Shown here piece by piece: positions 19,459-27,776 of a stretch of DNA of 49,404 nucleotides (the first letter of the stretch is position 1; each line of letters starts with the position of its first letter). Location of the stretch: the NCBI RefSeq assembly GCF_014132355.1, contig NZ_BLZO01000107.1, positions 1-49,404 on the forward strand. Reading direction: 5' to 3'. The translations under genes were made by a program, and so were the position numbers. The notes under the pieces were generated by a model that saw nothing but the letters and a program-made list of their open reading frames with translations, searched no databases and was not told the DNA's origin. The stretch comes from Okeania sp. KiyG1. GTDB taxonomy: Bacteria; Cyanobacteriota; Cyanobacteriia; Cyanobacteriales; Microcoleaceae.

Positions 19459-20202
19459 ATGGGAGTAGTTTATATAGGCGATCGCGCCGTCGGCAAAACT
19501 CATTTAGCCTTAGAATTGGCCAATCCCCAAGGAAATTATGTCCAGGTTTCTTTGGTCAATCAAAATTATCAAAATCTCCAGGCAAATTTACTTAATTTAG
19601 ATGGCACTGCTAAACCTACTCAAAGTATTGAAAAACGTTCTTTGGATGTGAAAGTTAGACTTTCTACTGGTATTAGCAAAATTCCTGTAGATTGGATAGA
19701 TTCTCCTGGGGAATTATTTCGTAGGTCATGGCAATCTGAGCATATTAATGAATGGCAAGATTTTAAAGAAACGGTGGGTAAAAGTGAAGGGATTTTTTTA
19801 ATTGTTCCTCCCTATCGAGAAATTTTACAGCCTCATATTAACCCAGAAAATTATATTACTCAGCAACAATGGTGCAATAGATTTAATCGTTGGACTGACT
19901 TTTTTATTTATGATTGTCCTCAAGCTCGACGTATTGTAATATGTCTGAATAAAGCCGATCTAATTAATTGTAATCTTGAGCAAGAAATTGCTAAATTGGC
20001 TTATTTACCTCATGGTTCTACTATGAATTGGCTGCAACGTCATAATTATGTGGTTAATAGTTATTTTTTACCACTAAAATCACAGTTAGAACAAATAAAT
20101 AGCAGTCGTTCAGGTTTGTCTGTCCGGTGTTTTATTACCAGTATTTATCACCGTAGTTTATTAGAATTACCTTGGATTTATTTAGCTAGTTATTTAGCTT
20201 GA
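19459..20202 (+). CDS. P-loop GTPase-like protein A
   Basis: 247 aa. Walker A/G1 GDRAVGKT (7-14), G3 DSPGE (81-85) and G4 NKAD (164-167) support a TRAFAC-type GTPase fold; the guanine-specific NKxD motif is complete. It has no membrane segment. It is the first of three GTPase-like genes on this strand (also 21272 and 22358), followed by a membrane-anchored partner. This resembles the multi-GTPase modules predicted as conflict or signalling systems in multicellular bacteria (double-GTPase systems described by the Aravind group); family membership is inference. The start at ATG 19459 gives Walker A right at the N terminus, as usual for such proteins. No clear Shine-Dalgarno is visible. Confidence 0.8.
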   Translation: MGVVYIGDRAVGKTHLALELANPQGNYVQVSLVNQNYQNLQANLLNLDGTAKPTQSIEKRSLDVKVRLSTGISKIPVDWIDSPGELFRRSWQSEHINEWQDFKETVGKSEGIFLIVPPYREILQPHINPENYITQQQWCNRFNRWTDFFIYDCPQARRIVICLNKADLINCNLEQEIAKLAYLPHGSTMNWLQRHNYVVNSYFLPLKSQLEQINSSRSGLSVRCFITSIYHRSLLELPWIYLASYLA

Positions 20203-20344
20203 AAGAACGAATAAGGAAGAGAGAAGAAGGAAGAGGGAAGGAAGAAGAAAGTTGGGTAGTTATTTGATATTTCTCATACTCATACTCAATTTGTTGAGAT
20301 TTTTATTATCAAGTTGGTGAGTAATCTCAAAGTATAAAATACGG

Positions 20345-20962
20345 TTAGTCATGGCAGTGTAATATAACAGCTAAATAATCTGGGAAATCCGATTTTATTT
20401 GCCGAACTTTCTCTCTCCAATTTATCTCATCCTCACTCATCACTTCTATTCCCTTTATTTCTTTGTTAACAAAAGCTTCCAGTCCAGCCTCTTCTCCAAG
20501 TTCGTGCCACTTACCATCTGGAGTAACTACAGCATAAGGTATAAATTCAATTTCCTTAACTGCAAACGTATGAATATCGGGAACAAAAAAACGCGATGTC
20601 ATACCTTCCATATCTGCAAATTTGTACCAGTCCCATTTGCCATCTGGATTAAGAGTTGTCATTTTGTATTCTCCGTTTTCATCTACTCCATCTATTAGCT
20701 CATCAAACCAATCTAATTCAAACTTAGCTAATACTTCTAAATTGTTGGCTTCTACCTCCCAACCTTTTGCTATTTTATTAATTTCTTCTTCAGACATACT
20801 CTTAAGCTCATTGATTTTTTTAACTAATTCTTCTCGATCTAGATACTCCTTGTATGGTTCTACTTCTATATAATAATCGTAAGGTAGTAGGAGTTTTTCT
20901 ACCTTGCTTTTTACATTGACAGTAGATGGGTGAATTATAATTAAAGCTGTCAAAAAAGTCAT
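20345..20962 (-). CDS. Hypothetical protein, possible Rhs immunity protein
   Basis: 205 aa, acidic, soluble, on the opposite strand to the surrounding GTPase genes. I see NPDGKWDWYKF (about 105-115), VVTPDGKWHELGE (about 145-157) and the C-terminal DYLAVILHCHD. These resemble a family of hypothetical proteins common on phages and mobile elements. Directly upstream on the same strand (21059 to about 21216) is a fragment of an Rhs/YD-repeat protein, so this gene sits where an immunity gene follows an Rhs toxin. The toxin part is missing and the immunity role is inference. The start is ATG 20962. It separates GTPase A from GTPase B and looks like an insertion into that cluster. Confidence 0.65.
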   Translation of the reverse strand: MTFLTALIIIHPSTVNVKSKVEKLLLPYDYYIEVEPYKEYLDREELVKKINELKSMSEEEINKIAKGWEVEANNLEVLAKFELDWFDELIDGVDENGEYKMTTLNPDGKWDWYKFADMEGMTSRFFVPDIHTFAVKEIEFIPYAVVTPDGKWHELGEEAGLEAFVNKEIKGIEVMSEDEINWREKVRQIKSDFPDYLAVILHCHD

Positions 20963-21058
20963 TTTACCATCAAAATTTATAGTGTTTTTGGTCTAAATTT
21001 TTATTAAACTGCTCTCCTAATAATAAATAATCATTCTTTATACTACCACTCTCATAAA

Positions 21059-21216
21059 TCAATTCTCCAAACACACCTTATAAGTATAACTAGCAACAAC
21101 TTTCCCAGTCTCGTCCTCATTCTCCTCAAGAACTTGAGTATAAGAACGATTAGCATCTACCAAATTAAGTAGTCTTCGTCCCATTAATACTCGAACTAAC
21201 CCGAATATTCCTTTTA
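21059..21216 (-). pseudogene. Rhs/YD-repeat protein fragment
   Basis: Translation of the minus strand, ending at TGA 21061-21059, reads LVDANRSYTQVLEE, then GKVVASYTYK. This is the typical Rhs core pattern (VDxNxxYAQVLEE...G.LVASYTYG). Only about 50 residues remain. No long frame lies upstream, and the stop follows where a toxin domain would begin. It is too short for a gene and is best read as the relic of an Rhs element that brought in the downstream gene at 20345. Confidence 0.6.
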
Positions 21217-21271
21217 TCAAACAAGCAAGTTAAATTAATCAATAGTAATAGTAAAGATATAAGTCAAAAAA

Positions 21272-22087
21272 ATGGGGAATATTTGTATTATTGGACCTAC
21301 GGGTGCGGGAAAGACTACTTATCTAGCAGGATTAGCTTATTGGCCAGAAAAAAGTCACCCAAATTTTCAAATTACAGCCATTACTAATGATGCTCAAAAT
21401 TTAGCTAATAAAGCTGAAACAATTATTCTCAATGGTGCTTCTTTAGAACCCACTATTATTGATGGAATAAAAATCAAAAGTTTCTATGATTTACCTTTGT
21501 ATTCTTTTCACATAGAAATCAAACGTTGGTGGCAACAAAAACCAGAAGAAATTAATCTAGTAGTGCGAGATTATCCAGGAGAGATTTTTAATGAATTACA
21601 AGGAGGTATTTCTAATCCTTTACATCAAGAATTTATCGATGAATGCCTAATCAAAGATAATGTCGGCTGTCTAATTTTACTCCACAAATGGGAGCCAGGA
21701 AGCGACATATTTTATAGTAATGTGATGGAGAGATTTATTAATTTAATAGATGAGCGCGACCGCTCCCAAGATTTACGTCTAGCTATAGCAATGAGTAAAT
21801 GTGAAAGAGGAGAAATTTGGCCTGGTCGTCTTGACCCAGAATTAGACATATTTAAAGTACATTTACCAAGAACAACCAGTATTTTACAAAAGCGTATTCC
21901 TCAACAAAATTTACGGTTTTATGCTATATCTACTTTTGGCGTTCTACAACGAAATGACCCCCGTCCAAATCGTACTGATGAATTAGGAAGTCCCCACTCA
22001 ATATTACGGGAACCTTTGAAATGGAAACCTTATGGTATAGTTTCACCCCTGTATTGGTTAAGTCAAGGCAAAACAATTAATAATTAA
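21272..22087 (+). CDS. P-loop GTPase-like protein B
   Basis: 271 aa. G1 GPTGAGKT (8-15), G3 DYPGE (100-104) and a variant G4 SKCE (175-178) replacing NKxD. The C terminus contains KWKPYGIVSPLYWLSQGK. The same ending (KWRPFGLVSPIYW) and order of motifs occur in the next gene (22358), so B and C are paralogues with a distinct C-terminal signature, while A (19459) is more distant. It is predicted soluble, with nucleotide-dependent switching likely but untested. It lies 309 bp downstream of the minus-strand insertion and is separated from gene C by a nested repeat. Confidence 0.8.
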   Translation: MGNICIIGPTGAGKTTYLAGLAYWPEKSHPNFQITAITNDAQNLANKAETIILNGASLEPTIIDGIKIKSFYDLPLYSFHIEIKRWWQQKPEEINLVVRDYPGEIFNELQGGISNPLHQEFIDECLIKDNVGCLILLHKWEPGSDIFYSNVMERFINLIDERDRSQDLRLAIAMSKCERGEIWPGRLDPELDIFKVHLPRTTSILQKRIPQQNLRFYAISTFGVLQRNDPRPNRTDELGSPHSILREPLKWKPYGIVSPLYWLSQGKTINN

Positions 22088-22352
22088 TAATTAATAATTA
22101 ATAATTACCTCTCCTTGAAAATAAGAGGATTGACTCAAAGGAAAATTTTTATTTATTGTCCCCTTAAAAGGGGAGGCTTTAAGAGGTTGTCTGAGAACCC
22201 ATTTGCTACATCCAAGCCCCCTAAATCCCCCAAGTTTGGGGGACTTTTAGAAGCAAATTGACTCTTTTTCCCCCCAAAGTTGGGGGGCTAGGGAGCAAAA
22301 TTCAGTATCAAAAAACTTTTCAGATATTCTCTAAACCACAATTTTTCGGTAA
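22079..22352 (-). repeat. Dispersed element with a nested insertion
   Basis: A short-form copy of the ACCGAAAAATT element in reverse orientation (TTACCTCTCCTTG... to ...AATTTTTCGGT at 22341-22350). It is interrupted between GGCTTTA and TAAACCACA by another element (about 22183-22331). The inner element has imperfect inverted ends (AGAGGTTGTCTGAGAA / TTTTCAGATATTCTCT) and contains CCCCCAAGTTTGGGGG and CCCCCCAAAGTTGGGGGG palindromes. Confidence 0.7.
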
Positions 22353-22357
22353 AAAAA

Positions 22358-23257
22358 ATGTTTAACTCCCTATTAAAACCCCGAATTAATGAGAATTTAA
22401 AAGAGGAAAATTGTTCTGGCATTTTACGAGTAATAGGCGATCGTGCTGCTGGTAAAACTACTTATATGGCAGCTTTGGCTAGGTGGCCAAATGCTGATTT
22501 TTCTAGTCCTGTTGAATTAGTTACTCCAGCAAATAAAGATGGAGAATTTTTGATTAAGCAGGCACAAAATTTTATAGAGTCAGGGCTACAAATTGAACAA
22601 ACTCGTCTAGCTAATGATGTGTTAGAAATTAAGGATTATAGTTTAAGAATTACTCTCAAACCAGAAGATAATTTTAGGCGTTCTAATACTGTTTTGAATT
22701 TAGATATTAGTTGCAAAGATTATTCTGGAGAATTTTTTAGCGATGTACTTCAGCAAACAGATTCTCAATTACTTCGAGACTATTTAAATGATTGTTTTCC
22801 AGCCACGGGAATTATGTTAATGATTGATGGTACAACTCATCGTAAAGACCTAGAATATGCTAGAGGAGTAGATCAACTTTTAGTAGCATTAGCAGGCCGG
22901 GATTTGTTTAGTGAAAAACGGCGTATTGCTTTGGTTTTAACTAAGTGTGAATTAGCTGATTTATGGGTAAATAGAAATAGACCAAAATTTTTAGCCGAGG
23001 CACGGTTTCCTACTATTTTTGAAAGATTAGAATCTTGGCAAAATTTGGGAATGGGTAGTGTGGAATATTTTACAACTTCTGCTTTTGGTGTGACAGGAAA
23101 TAAATATTCTAAACCAAATTCTCAGCAAATTTATCGGGGTCGTGGTGGGGTAGCATCAGTATTAGAAGACTCGAAAAAATGGCGACCTTTTGGCTTAGTT
23201 TCTCCTATATATTGGATTTGTACAGGTAAACGTAATTCACAGTTAGATAATGATTAA
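22358..23257 (+). CDS. P-loop GTPase-like protein C
   Basis: 299 aa. G1 GDRAAGKT (27-34), G3 DYSGE (121-125) and a variant G4 TKCE (195-198), with C-terminal KWRPFGLVSPIYWICTGK. It is a paralogue of gene B, with a 26-residue N-terminal extension. The change from N to S/T and from D to E at G4 in both B and C suggests relaxed guanine specificity or dependence on a partner. By position and pairing it belongs with A and B and with the membrane-anchored protein encoded from 23663. It is soluble, with no extra domain visible. Confidence 0.8.
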   Translation: MFNSLLKPRINENLKEENCSGILRVIGDRAAGKTTYMAALARWPNADFSSPVELVTPANKDGEFLIKQAQNFIESGLQIEQTRLANDVLEIKDYSLRITLKPEDNFRRSNTVLNLDISCKDYSGEFFSDVLQQTDSQLLRDYLNDCFPATGIMLMIDGTTHRKDLEYARGVDQLLVALAGRDLFSEKRRIALVLTKCELADLWVNRNRPKFLAEARFPTIFERLESWQNLGMGSVEYFTTSAFGVTGNKYSKPNSQQIYRGRGGVASVLEDSKKWRPFGLVSPIYWICTGKRNSQLDND

Positions 23258-23662
23258 GGAGTCAGGAGGGGAAGAAGGAAGAAGGAAGAAGGAAGAAGGA
23301 AGAAGGAAGAAGGAAGAAGGAAGAGGAGGAAAAGAAGAAAATTTTTTGTTCGTAGTAGGGCTTTAGCCCATGAAATATCTATCTTATAATTGATAAATGT
23401 TTGCTACAAATAGCTAGGGTATTTCTTAGAAGTAAGGAGTGAGAACTCAGAAGTCAGAATGAATAGCTTCAATGCCAGTTTTTAGACCGGAAATTCTCTT
23501 TTTTGTCAAATAATAGGTTTCCTGTAAAGTCTTTTAGTCATACTTATTATTCGTAAAATTCTTTTTGAAATTGGTATTAGGGCTAAAGCCCTACTACAAG
23601 CTTTAATTATAACTATTCAACCGGACATAATATAAGACCTAAAACCTTCCCCAAATCAGCAA
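23258..23662. repeat. Intergenic repeats before the broken partner gene
   Basis: GAAGGAA tandem repeats (about 23273-23325) are followed by an inverted pair GTAGTAGGGCTTTAGCCC (23352-23369) / GGGCTAAAGCCCTACTAC (23580-23597) around about 210 bp of unassigned sequence. An AACCGGACATAATATAA repeat end lies at about 23618-23634. No gene is seen. Confidence 0.65.
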
Positions 23663-24118
23663 ATGGAAACTATTGAAATTCACGAGTTCAGCACAGGTAT
23701 AATTCCCGAAATATTACCCGATGGTAAATGGATTTCTCGGGGATTTAAAGTAGGGGAATATATGAACTTAACCTTGCCTCAAGTTCCCCATTCTGTAGGA
23801 AGAGCAATTGCTAATAAAGGCTTTGAAGTAGCCAAAGACCGTAATAGTCAAGAACCTACTTTTGTCGGGCGAGTTGTCTTAAGTATAAGTAATGAAGAAC
23901 CAGATTATTCAGTAGTTGCTGTAGTAACTACTGGGCAAGACGAGTATGGGCGTTCTACTTCTTTTTATCGTTATTTTCTCTGTTCCGGTAAAGATAATAT
24001 TTGGCAAATATTAGACTGGATAAATACTCAACAACAACAAGGTATTAATCCAGTATTTAATCCATCTGAAACTAAAGAAGTTGGGAAACCAAATCAACAT
24101 AAAATTACTAAAAATTAG
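23663..24118 (+). CDS. N-terminal part of the GTPase-cluster partner protein
   Basis: 151 aa. ATG 23663 begins a domain with DGKWISRGF, GEYMNLTLPQVPHSVGRAI, FVGRVVLSI and DEYGRSTSFYRYFL. I do not recognise a named family, but its place after paired GTPases recalls the GTPase-associated (GAP1-type) proteins of double-GTPase systems. The frame stops at TAG 24116-24118. The next frame is open from 24112 and reads LPTEWQKWLSSQVIPVIIPTELSD, which looks like the natural continuation. This is therefore probably the first piece of one protein of about 720 aa ending at 25839. Confidence 0.65.
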   Translation: METIEIHEFSTGIIPEILPDGKWISRGFKVGEYMNLTLPQVPHSVGRAIANKGFEVAKDRNSQEPTFVGRVVLSISNEEPDYSVVAVVTTGQDEYGRSTSFYRYFLCSGKDNIWQILDWINTQQQQGINPVFNPSETKEVGKPNQHKITKN

Positions 24119-24216
24119 AAATAAATTTACCCACAGAATGGCAAAAATGGCTGAGTAGTCAAGTTATACCTGTAATAATCCCCACTGAATTATCTGACTT
24201 ACAAATTATTAATAAA

Positions 24217-24675
24217 ATGGCTGAAATTAAAGCCAACGATCTACCTATATCATGGGCTTATAATGTCGAAGCAATTGAACGACCAGAACAATTTATTATT
24301 ATTCATCCTGCTAATACTGAAGTAGAAGCAAGTCTGTCACAAACACAGACAAAGATGATGAAAAATCCCAGGGAAAATATCTCAACAAATATAGATGAAG
24401 CAGCTATAGAAACAGCAATTAAAGGATTAATTAGTGGTTCTCAAATCAAACAAGAATGGGTAGAAAATTTAATTTTAAAATTACAGAATGGTCAAGTTAC
24501 ATCAAAATATTTAAACAACCTATTTGATAATCTGGGAGCAGGCAATGCTGTTAAACAAGGAAATGCTAATGCTCAAATGGTTAGGTTATTAACTTTAAGA
24601 GCAATTTTTATTCCCGAAACTTTACCAGAATATCTAAATTGGTTAAATATTACTGGAGATGGAAAAAGAAGATGA
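24217..24675 (+). CDS. Middle part of the GTPase-cluster partner protein
   Basis: 152 aa from ATG 24217, but the frame is open from 24112 and the homologous segment probably starts there, so this ATG is likely internal (NKMAEIKANDLPISW). It contains WAYNVEAIERPEQFIIIHP, then a low-complexity link and a helical region. It ends at TGA 24673-24675. The same frame then continues open to 25839. An alternative frame across the stop reads LLEMEKEDEKQKYL, which looks more like natural helix, so two nearby indels rather than a simple stop mutation may be the cause. Confidence 0.55.
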   Translation: MAEIKANDLPISWAYNVEAIERPEQFIIIHPANTEVEASLSQTQTKMMKNPRENISTNIDEAAIETAIKGLISGSQIKQEWVENLILKLQNGQVTSKYLNNLFDNLGAGNAVKQGNANAQMVRLLTLRAIFIPETLPEYLNWLNITGDGKRR

Positions 24676-24753
24676 GAAACAAAAATATCTCTAAAATTAC
24701 AATCTCAACTGAAAAATTATCAAAAATCATTAGATCCATTAATTGTACTAGGA

Positions 24754-25839
24754 ATGAATTACGCCTTCTATCAAATATTAGGAGGAAAAATATCTGTTCC
24801 TGCTTTCTGTTGGCTATTAAAAACTAAAAATAGTTTATGGTCAACCTATTCTACTATAATCAAACAACAAGTTAGCCACGATTTAGAATATTTGGGTAAC
24901 AATTTATTAAACACAAGTATTGACCAAGAAATAGAGCAATTAATTTATGGAGATACTATTTGGAAGAAACTCATTTCCCACTTAAAATCTAGTCGCGAAC
25001 GCTGCAATTATTATCAACCTTTTGCTGAGTTATTTTCTCAACTACCCGATTATGAGTTAGCAGCTTATTTTCATCAACTCAGTCATGGAAAAGTACCAAG
25101 ATCGATATTTACATCAGCATTTCCGAGATTAAAGTCAATTTATGAAATCAGAATTTTTGGGTTAAATGTTCAGCAAGAATTAACTGTTTCCGACCGAATA
25201 GTTATCCTCATAAAAAAGTATGGCTTGCCAGTAGCAACAACTTGTTTATTAATACTTTCTCATGGTTTATTTTTTGCTTTAGGATATCAGATAAGTAAGT
25301 TTAATACTGGCACTATTGCTGAACCGAAAAAAAATGAACATTCCCCTTTTTCAGAAGAACAATTAACTGATAGTTCAACAAAAAATGTTAGCGTAATTTC
25401 CTCAGTCAAAATGGAAAAAGCACTAGACAATTTTCCCACTACTAGCAGTGTAATTCGAGAAATAGTCCGGGAACTAGAGACAGAAATATTATCTCAAAAT
25501 TCAACAGTAGTTACATCAGAAGAAGCACGCTTAAAAATTATTCAAGCAATTAAGCAAATTCTAGAAAATGATATAAAACTTCAGTATTCTGGGGCGATAG
25601 AAGATGAACTTTTAGGAGAACCAGAGAAATATTTAGAAGCACAAAAACAATGGATAGAAGCAATTTATTCTTATCAGCAAAAGTTTTTTAGTAGTGGTTT
25701 TGGCTACATAGAACCAGGTAAACAAACAGCAGGTAGATTGAAGTGTAATGTGGCTGATTTATTAGGTATTCAATTACAACAAAGACCTCAATATTGTGGA
25801 AGAAAATTAGATAAGGAGTCAGGAGTCAGGAGTCAGTAG
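24754..25839 (+). CDS. C-terminal, membrane-anchored part of the GTPase-cluster partner
   Basis: 361 aa from ATG 24754, although the frame is open from 24676 (KLQSQLKNYQKSLDPL) and this ATG is probably internal. A helical domain (1-150) precedes one membrane segment (about 156-182, VATTCLLILSHGLFFALGYQ). A second, probably extracytoplasmic, helical domain follows (about 215-345). The tail (GVRSQ) comes from a GGAGTCAGGAGTCAG repeat that supplies the stop. The cluster thus has three soluble GTPase-like proteins and one single-pass membrane protein. The function is unknown, and the gene is broken into three pieces in this sequence. Confidence 0.6.
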   Translation: MNYAFYQILGGKISVPAFCWLLKTKNSLWSTYSTIIKQQVSHDLEYLGNNLLNTSIDQEIEQLIYGDTIWKKLISHLKSSRERCNYYQPFAELFSQLPDYELAAYFHQLSHGKVPRSIFTSAFPRLKSIYEIRIFGLNVQQELTVSDRIVILIKKYGLPVATTCLLILSHGLFFALGYQISKFNTGTIAEPKKNEHSPFSEEQLTDSSTKNVSVISSVKMEKALDNFPTTSSVIREIVRELETEILSQNSTVVTSEEARLKIIQAIKQILENDIKLQYSGAIEDELLGEPEKYLEAQKQWIEAIYSYQQKFFSSGFGYIEPGKQTAGRLKCNVADLLGIQLQQRPQYCGRKLDKESGVRSQ

Positions 25840-26425
25840 TCAGTAGTAGGGGCGTTTTGTTCCGCATTTTTCCTACCTTATATCTAAGTCCTGATTTTAT
25901 GAAATTGATATTAAATGGAGGCAATATCTGCTCTTGAAAAATTATAGCAGTGGAAATAAAGGGCGCGGACAAATCAAAAGCTTCAAACTCAGACAGTGCC
26001 AGATTTTTCCTTCTTCCTTCTTCCTTCTTACTTCTTACAGAATTATTAATTATTAATTATTAATTATTAAATAATTATGGTTTAAAGCCTCCCCTTTTAA
26101 GGGGAAAAAAAAGCGGTCGTTGCGTAGCTTCCCGAAGGGTGGGATGGCTCCGAAACCTGCGCCATATCCAATCGACCAAGAGAAGAAATAATATCTCCTT
26201 ATATTCAATTCCGTAACGGTTTTAACCAGAGGTAATTATCAATTATCCATTATCAATTATCCATTAATGAATTCCCTCCTGACTCCTGACTTCTGACTCC
26301 TGACTCCTAAGAAATACCCTAGTGCAGGATTGTGGAAATAACTGATCGGTTACAAAATCCTAAAACAATTACAAATCAATACTTTTGACTTTTGACTTTT
26401 GACTTTTGACTTCCGCATAGCGGCC
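25840..26425. repeat. Intergenic repeats with a full-form element
   Basis: CAGTAGTCAGTAG repeats at the start are followed by TTCTTCC runs (about 26008-26034). A copy of the TATGGTTTAAAGCCTCC element (about 26074-26255) has the GCGGTCGTTGCG...CCAATCGACCAAGAG cassette and is flanked by TTAATTATTAATTA on one side and ATTATCAATTATCCA on the other. Then come CTCCTGACTTCTGA and TTTTGACTTTTGAC runs. No gene is seen. Confidence 0.65.
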
Positions 26426-26815
26426 CTAGCTCATCAATGGACTACCATGATGATGAATCAAATACCAATTTCCACCCATCCGCTCAAAAATATTCGTTGC
26501 GATACACTGAGCTTTAGTTCTCCTACCTCCAATCACTTGCATCAAATTTTCGACTAAAACAACATAACCAATATCCCCATTAACTTCTGTTGTCACAATA
26601 TCAAGATCTATTTCAATATAATTAGTATTCTTAAATATTAAATCCCAGGAATTCCGAATATTTTCAAAACCACGAATGGCATTACGACCTGGATGAATAC
26701 AAACTGTGTCAATACCCTTGGACAAAATAGAACTAATAGTTTCGATGTCCCGTTTTTCAAAAGCTCGATAAAAAGCTTGATTTGCTGTTAACATTGCTTG
26801 CTTTTCGTCAGTCAT
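26426..26815 (-). CDS. NTF2/SnoaL-like domain protein
   Basis: 129 aa, a single-domain cone-shaped NTF2-like fold judged from ANQAFYRAFEKRDIETISSI at the N terminus, CIHPGRNAIRGFENIRNSW in the middle, and the final strand NWYLIHHHGSPL. Proteins of this DUF4440/SnoaL_3 class in cyanobacteria are mostly uncharacterised, and no substrate can be inferred. The length is normal. It is divergent from the DUF1499 gene at 26889 with a 73-bp shared promoter region. Confidence 0.85.
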   Translation of the reverse strand: MTDEKQAMLTANQAFYRAFEKRDIETISSILSKGIDTVCIHPGRNAIRGFENIRNSWDLIFKNTNYIEIDLDIVTTEVNGDIGYVVLVENLMQVIGGRRTKAQCIATNIFERMGGNWYLIHHHGSPLMS

Positions 26816-26888
26816 AAAATTTTGGGTTTAGATATAGAATAATTGTTATTATATTAGCCAGTTCAATCAAATTATTCTCCGATAGACT

Positions 26889-27413
26889 ATGGAAACAACA
26901 GAAAAAAAATCTCCTAATATATTTTTGAAAATGTTATACATTACCCTCTTTTTGTTAGTAACAGTTGCCATTGTTGTCGGAGTTAATGCCACCTCTGACA
27001 AACTAAGCTTATTTGCTGGCACCAGACCCGATAATCTCGGCGTATATTCTGGACGACTAGCGCCTTGTCCCAATAGTCCAAACTGTGTCAGTAGTTACAG
27101 TCAGGATGCAGAACATGGTATAGTCTCTCTTAGCTATGACTCTAATAATCCAGAAACAGCGATCGCTAACCTCAAACAAATAATTGCATCTATGTCTCGG
27201 ACAAATATTGTCAAGGAAGATAAAAATTATTTGTATGCTGAGTTTACAAGTAAAATCATGGGATTTGTAGATGATGTAGAATTTTATGTAGACGAAGATG
27301 GTAACGCTATTCAAGTACGTTCAGCTTCCCGTCTTGGAGAATCAGATTTAGGTGTTAACCGCGAACGAGTCGAAACTATTCGGACAAAATGGAACGAACT
27401 AAAAACAAGTTAA
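26889..27413 (+). CDS. DUF1499 domain protein, membrane-anchored
   Basis: 174 aa. One N-terminal hydrophobic segment (about 14-36, ITLFLLVTVAIVVGVNA), then a DUF1499 domain with the hallmark LAPCPNSPNCVSSYS, the ATIANLK-like helix, and FVDDVEFYVDEDGNAIQVRSASRLGESDLGVNR-type core motifs. It is probably anchored in a membrane with the domain outside the cytoplasm. The biochemical role of DUF1499 is not established. It is divergently arranged with the NTF2-like gene. The stop at 27413 is followed at once by an inverted-repeat element (27414-27524). Confidence 0.9.
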   Translation: METTEKKSPNIFLKMLYITLFLLVTVAIVVGVNATSDKLSLFAGTRPDNLGVYSGRLAPCPNSPNCVSSYSQDAEHGIVSLSYDSNNPETAIANLKQIIASMSRTNIVKEDKNYLYAEFTSKIMGFVDDVEFYVDEDGNAIQVRSASRLGESDLGVNRERVETIRTKWNELKTS

Positions 27414-27776
27414 GTAATATCATGTCCGGTTGAATAGTTATAGATAACAAAGGAGGAGTCAGGAGGAAGAAAGAGTAGTAGAAGGAGAAAGTTTTTTGTT
27501 CGCGCTCTGCTCCGGACATGATACCATAGCTCAAATCACCAATGCCAAATTCTCCTACTCTCCCCCCACTCCCCCACTCCCTTCCGTATCCGTGTATCCT
27601 TCCATGATAGTCACTCCCCTACTCTGTTCCCTCTCACTAAAAGAATATAAACCATGACCGATAAATTTTGGGTATGCGTCTCCGGATAGAAAAAAAGAGA
27701 ATATTCCTGATTTCAAACCTCCTTATTGCAGAGGTACTGATAACTGATAACTGATAACTGATAACTGATAACTGAA
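27414..27776. repeat. Short inverted-repeat element and tandem repeats
   Basis: A compact element (27414-27524) has ends TAATATCATGTCCGG / CCGGACATGATACC and a purine-rich centre (GGAGGAGTCAGGAGGAAGAAAG). Unassigned sequence follows, then TAACTGA repeats (about 27738-27775) that run right up to ATG 27777. No gene is seen. Confidence 0.65.

Noticed and set aside
24639-24827. 62-codon frame between pieces of the GTPase partner
   Set aside because: Lys/Asn/Ile-rich out-of-frame reading of the broken gene; the other frames give the continuous protein pattern.
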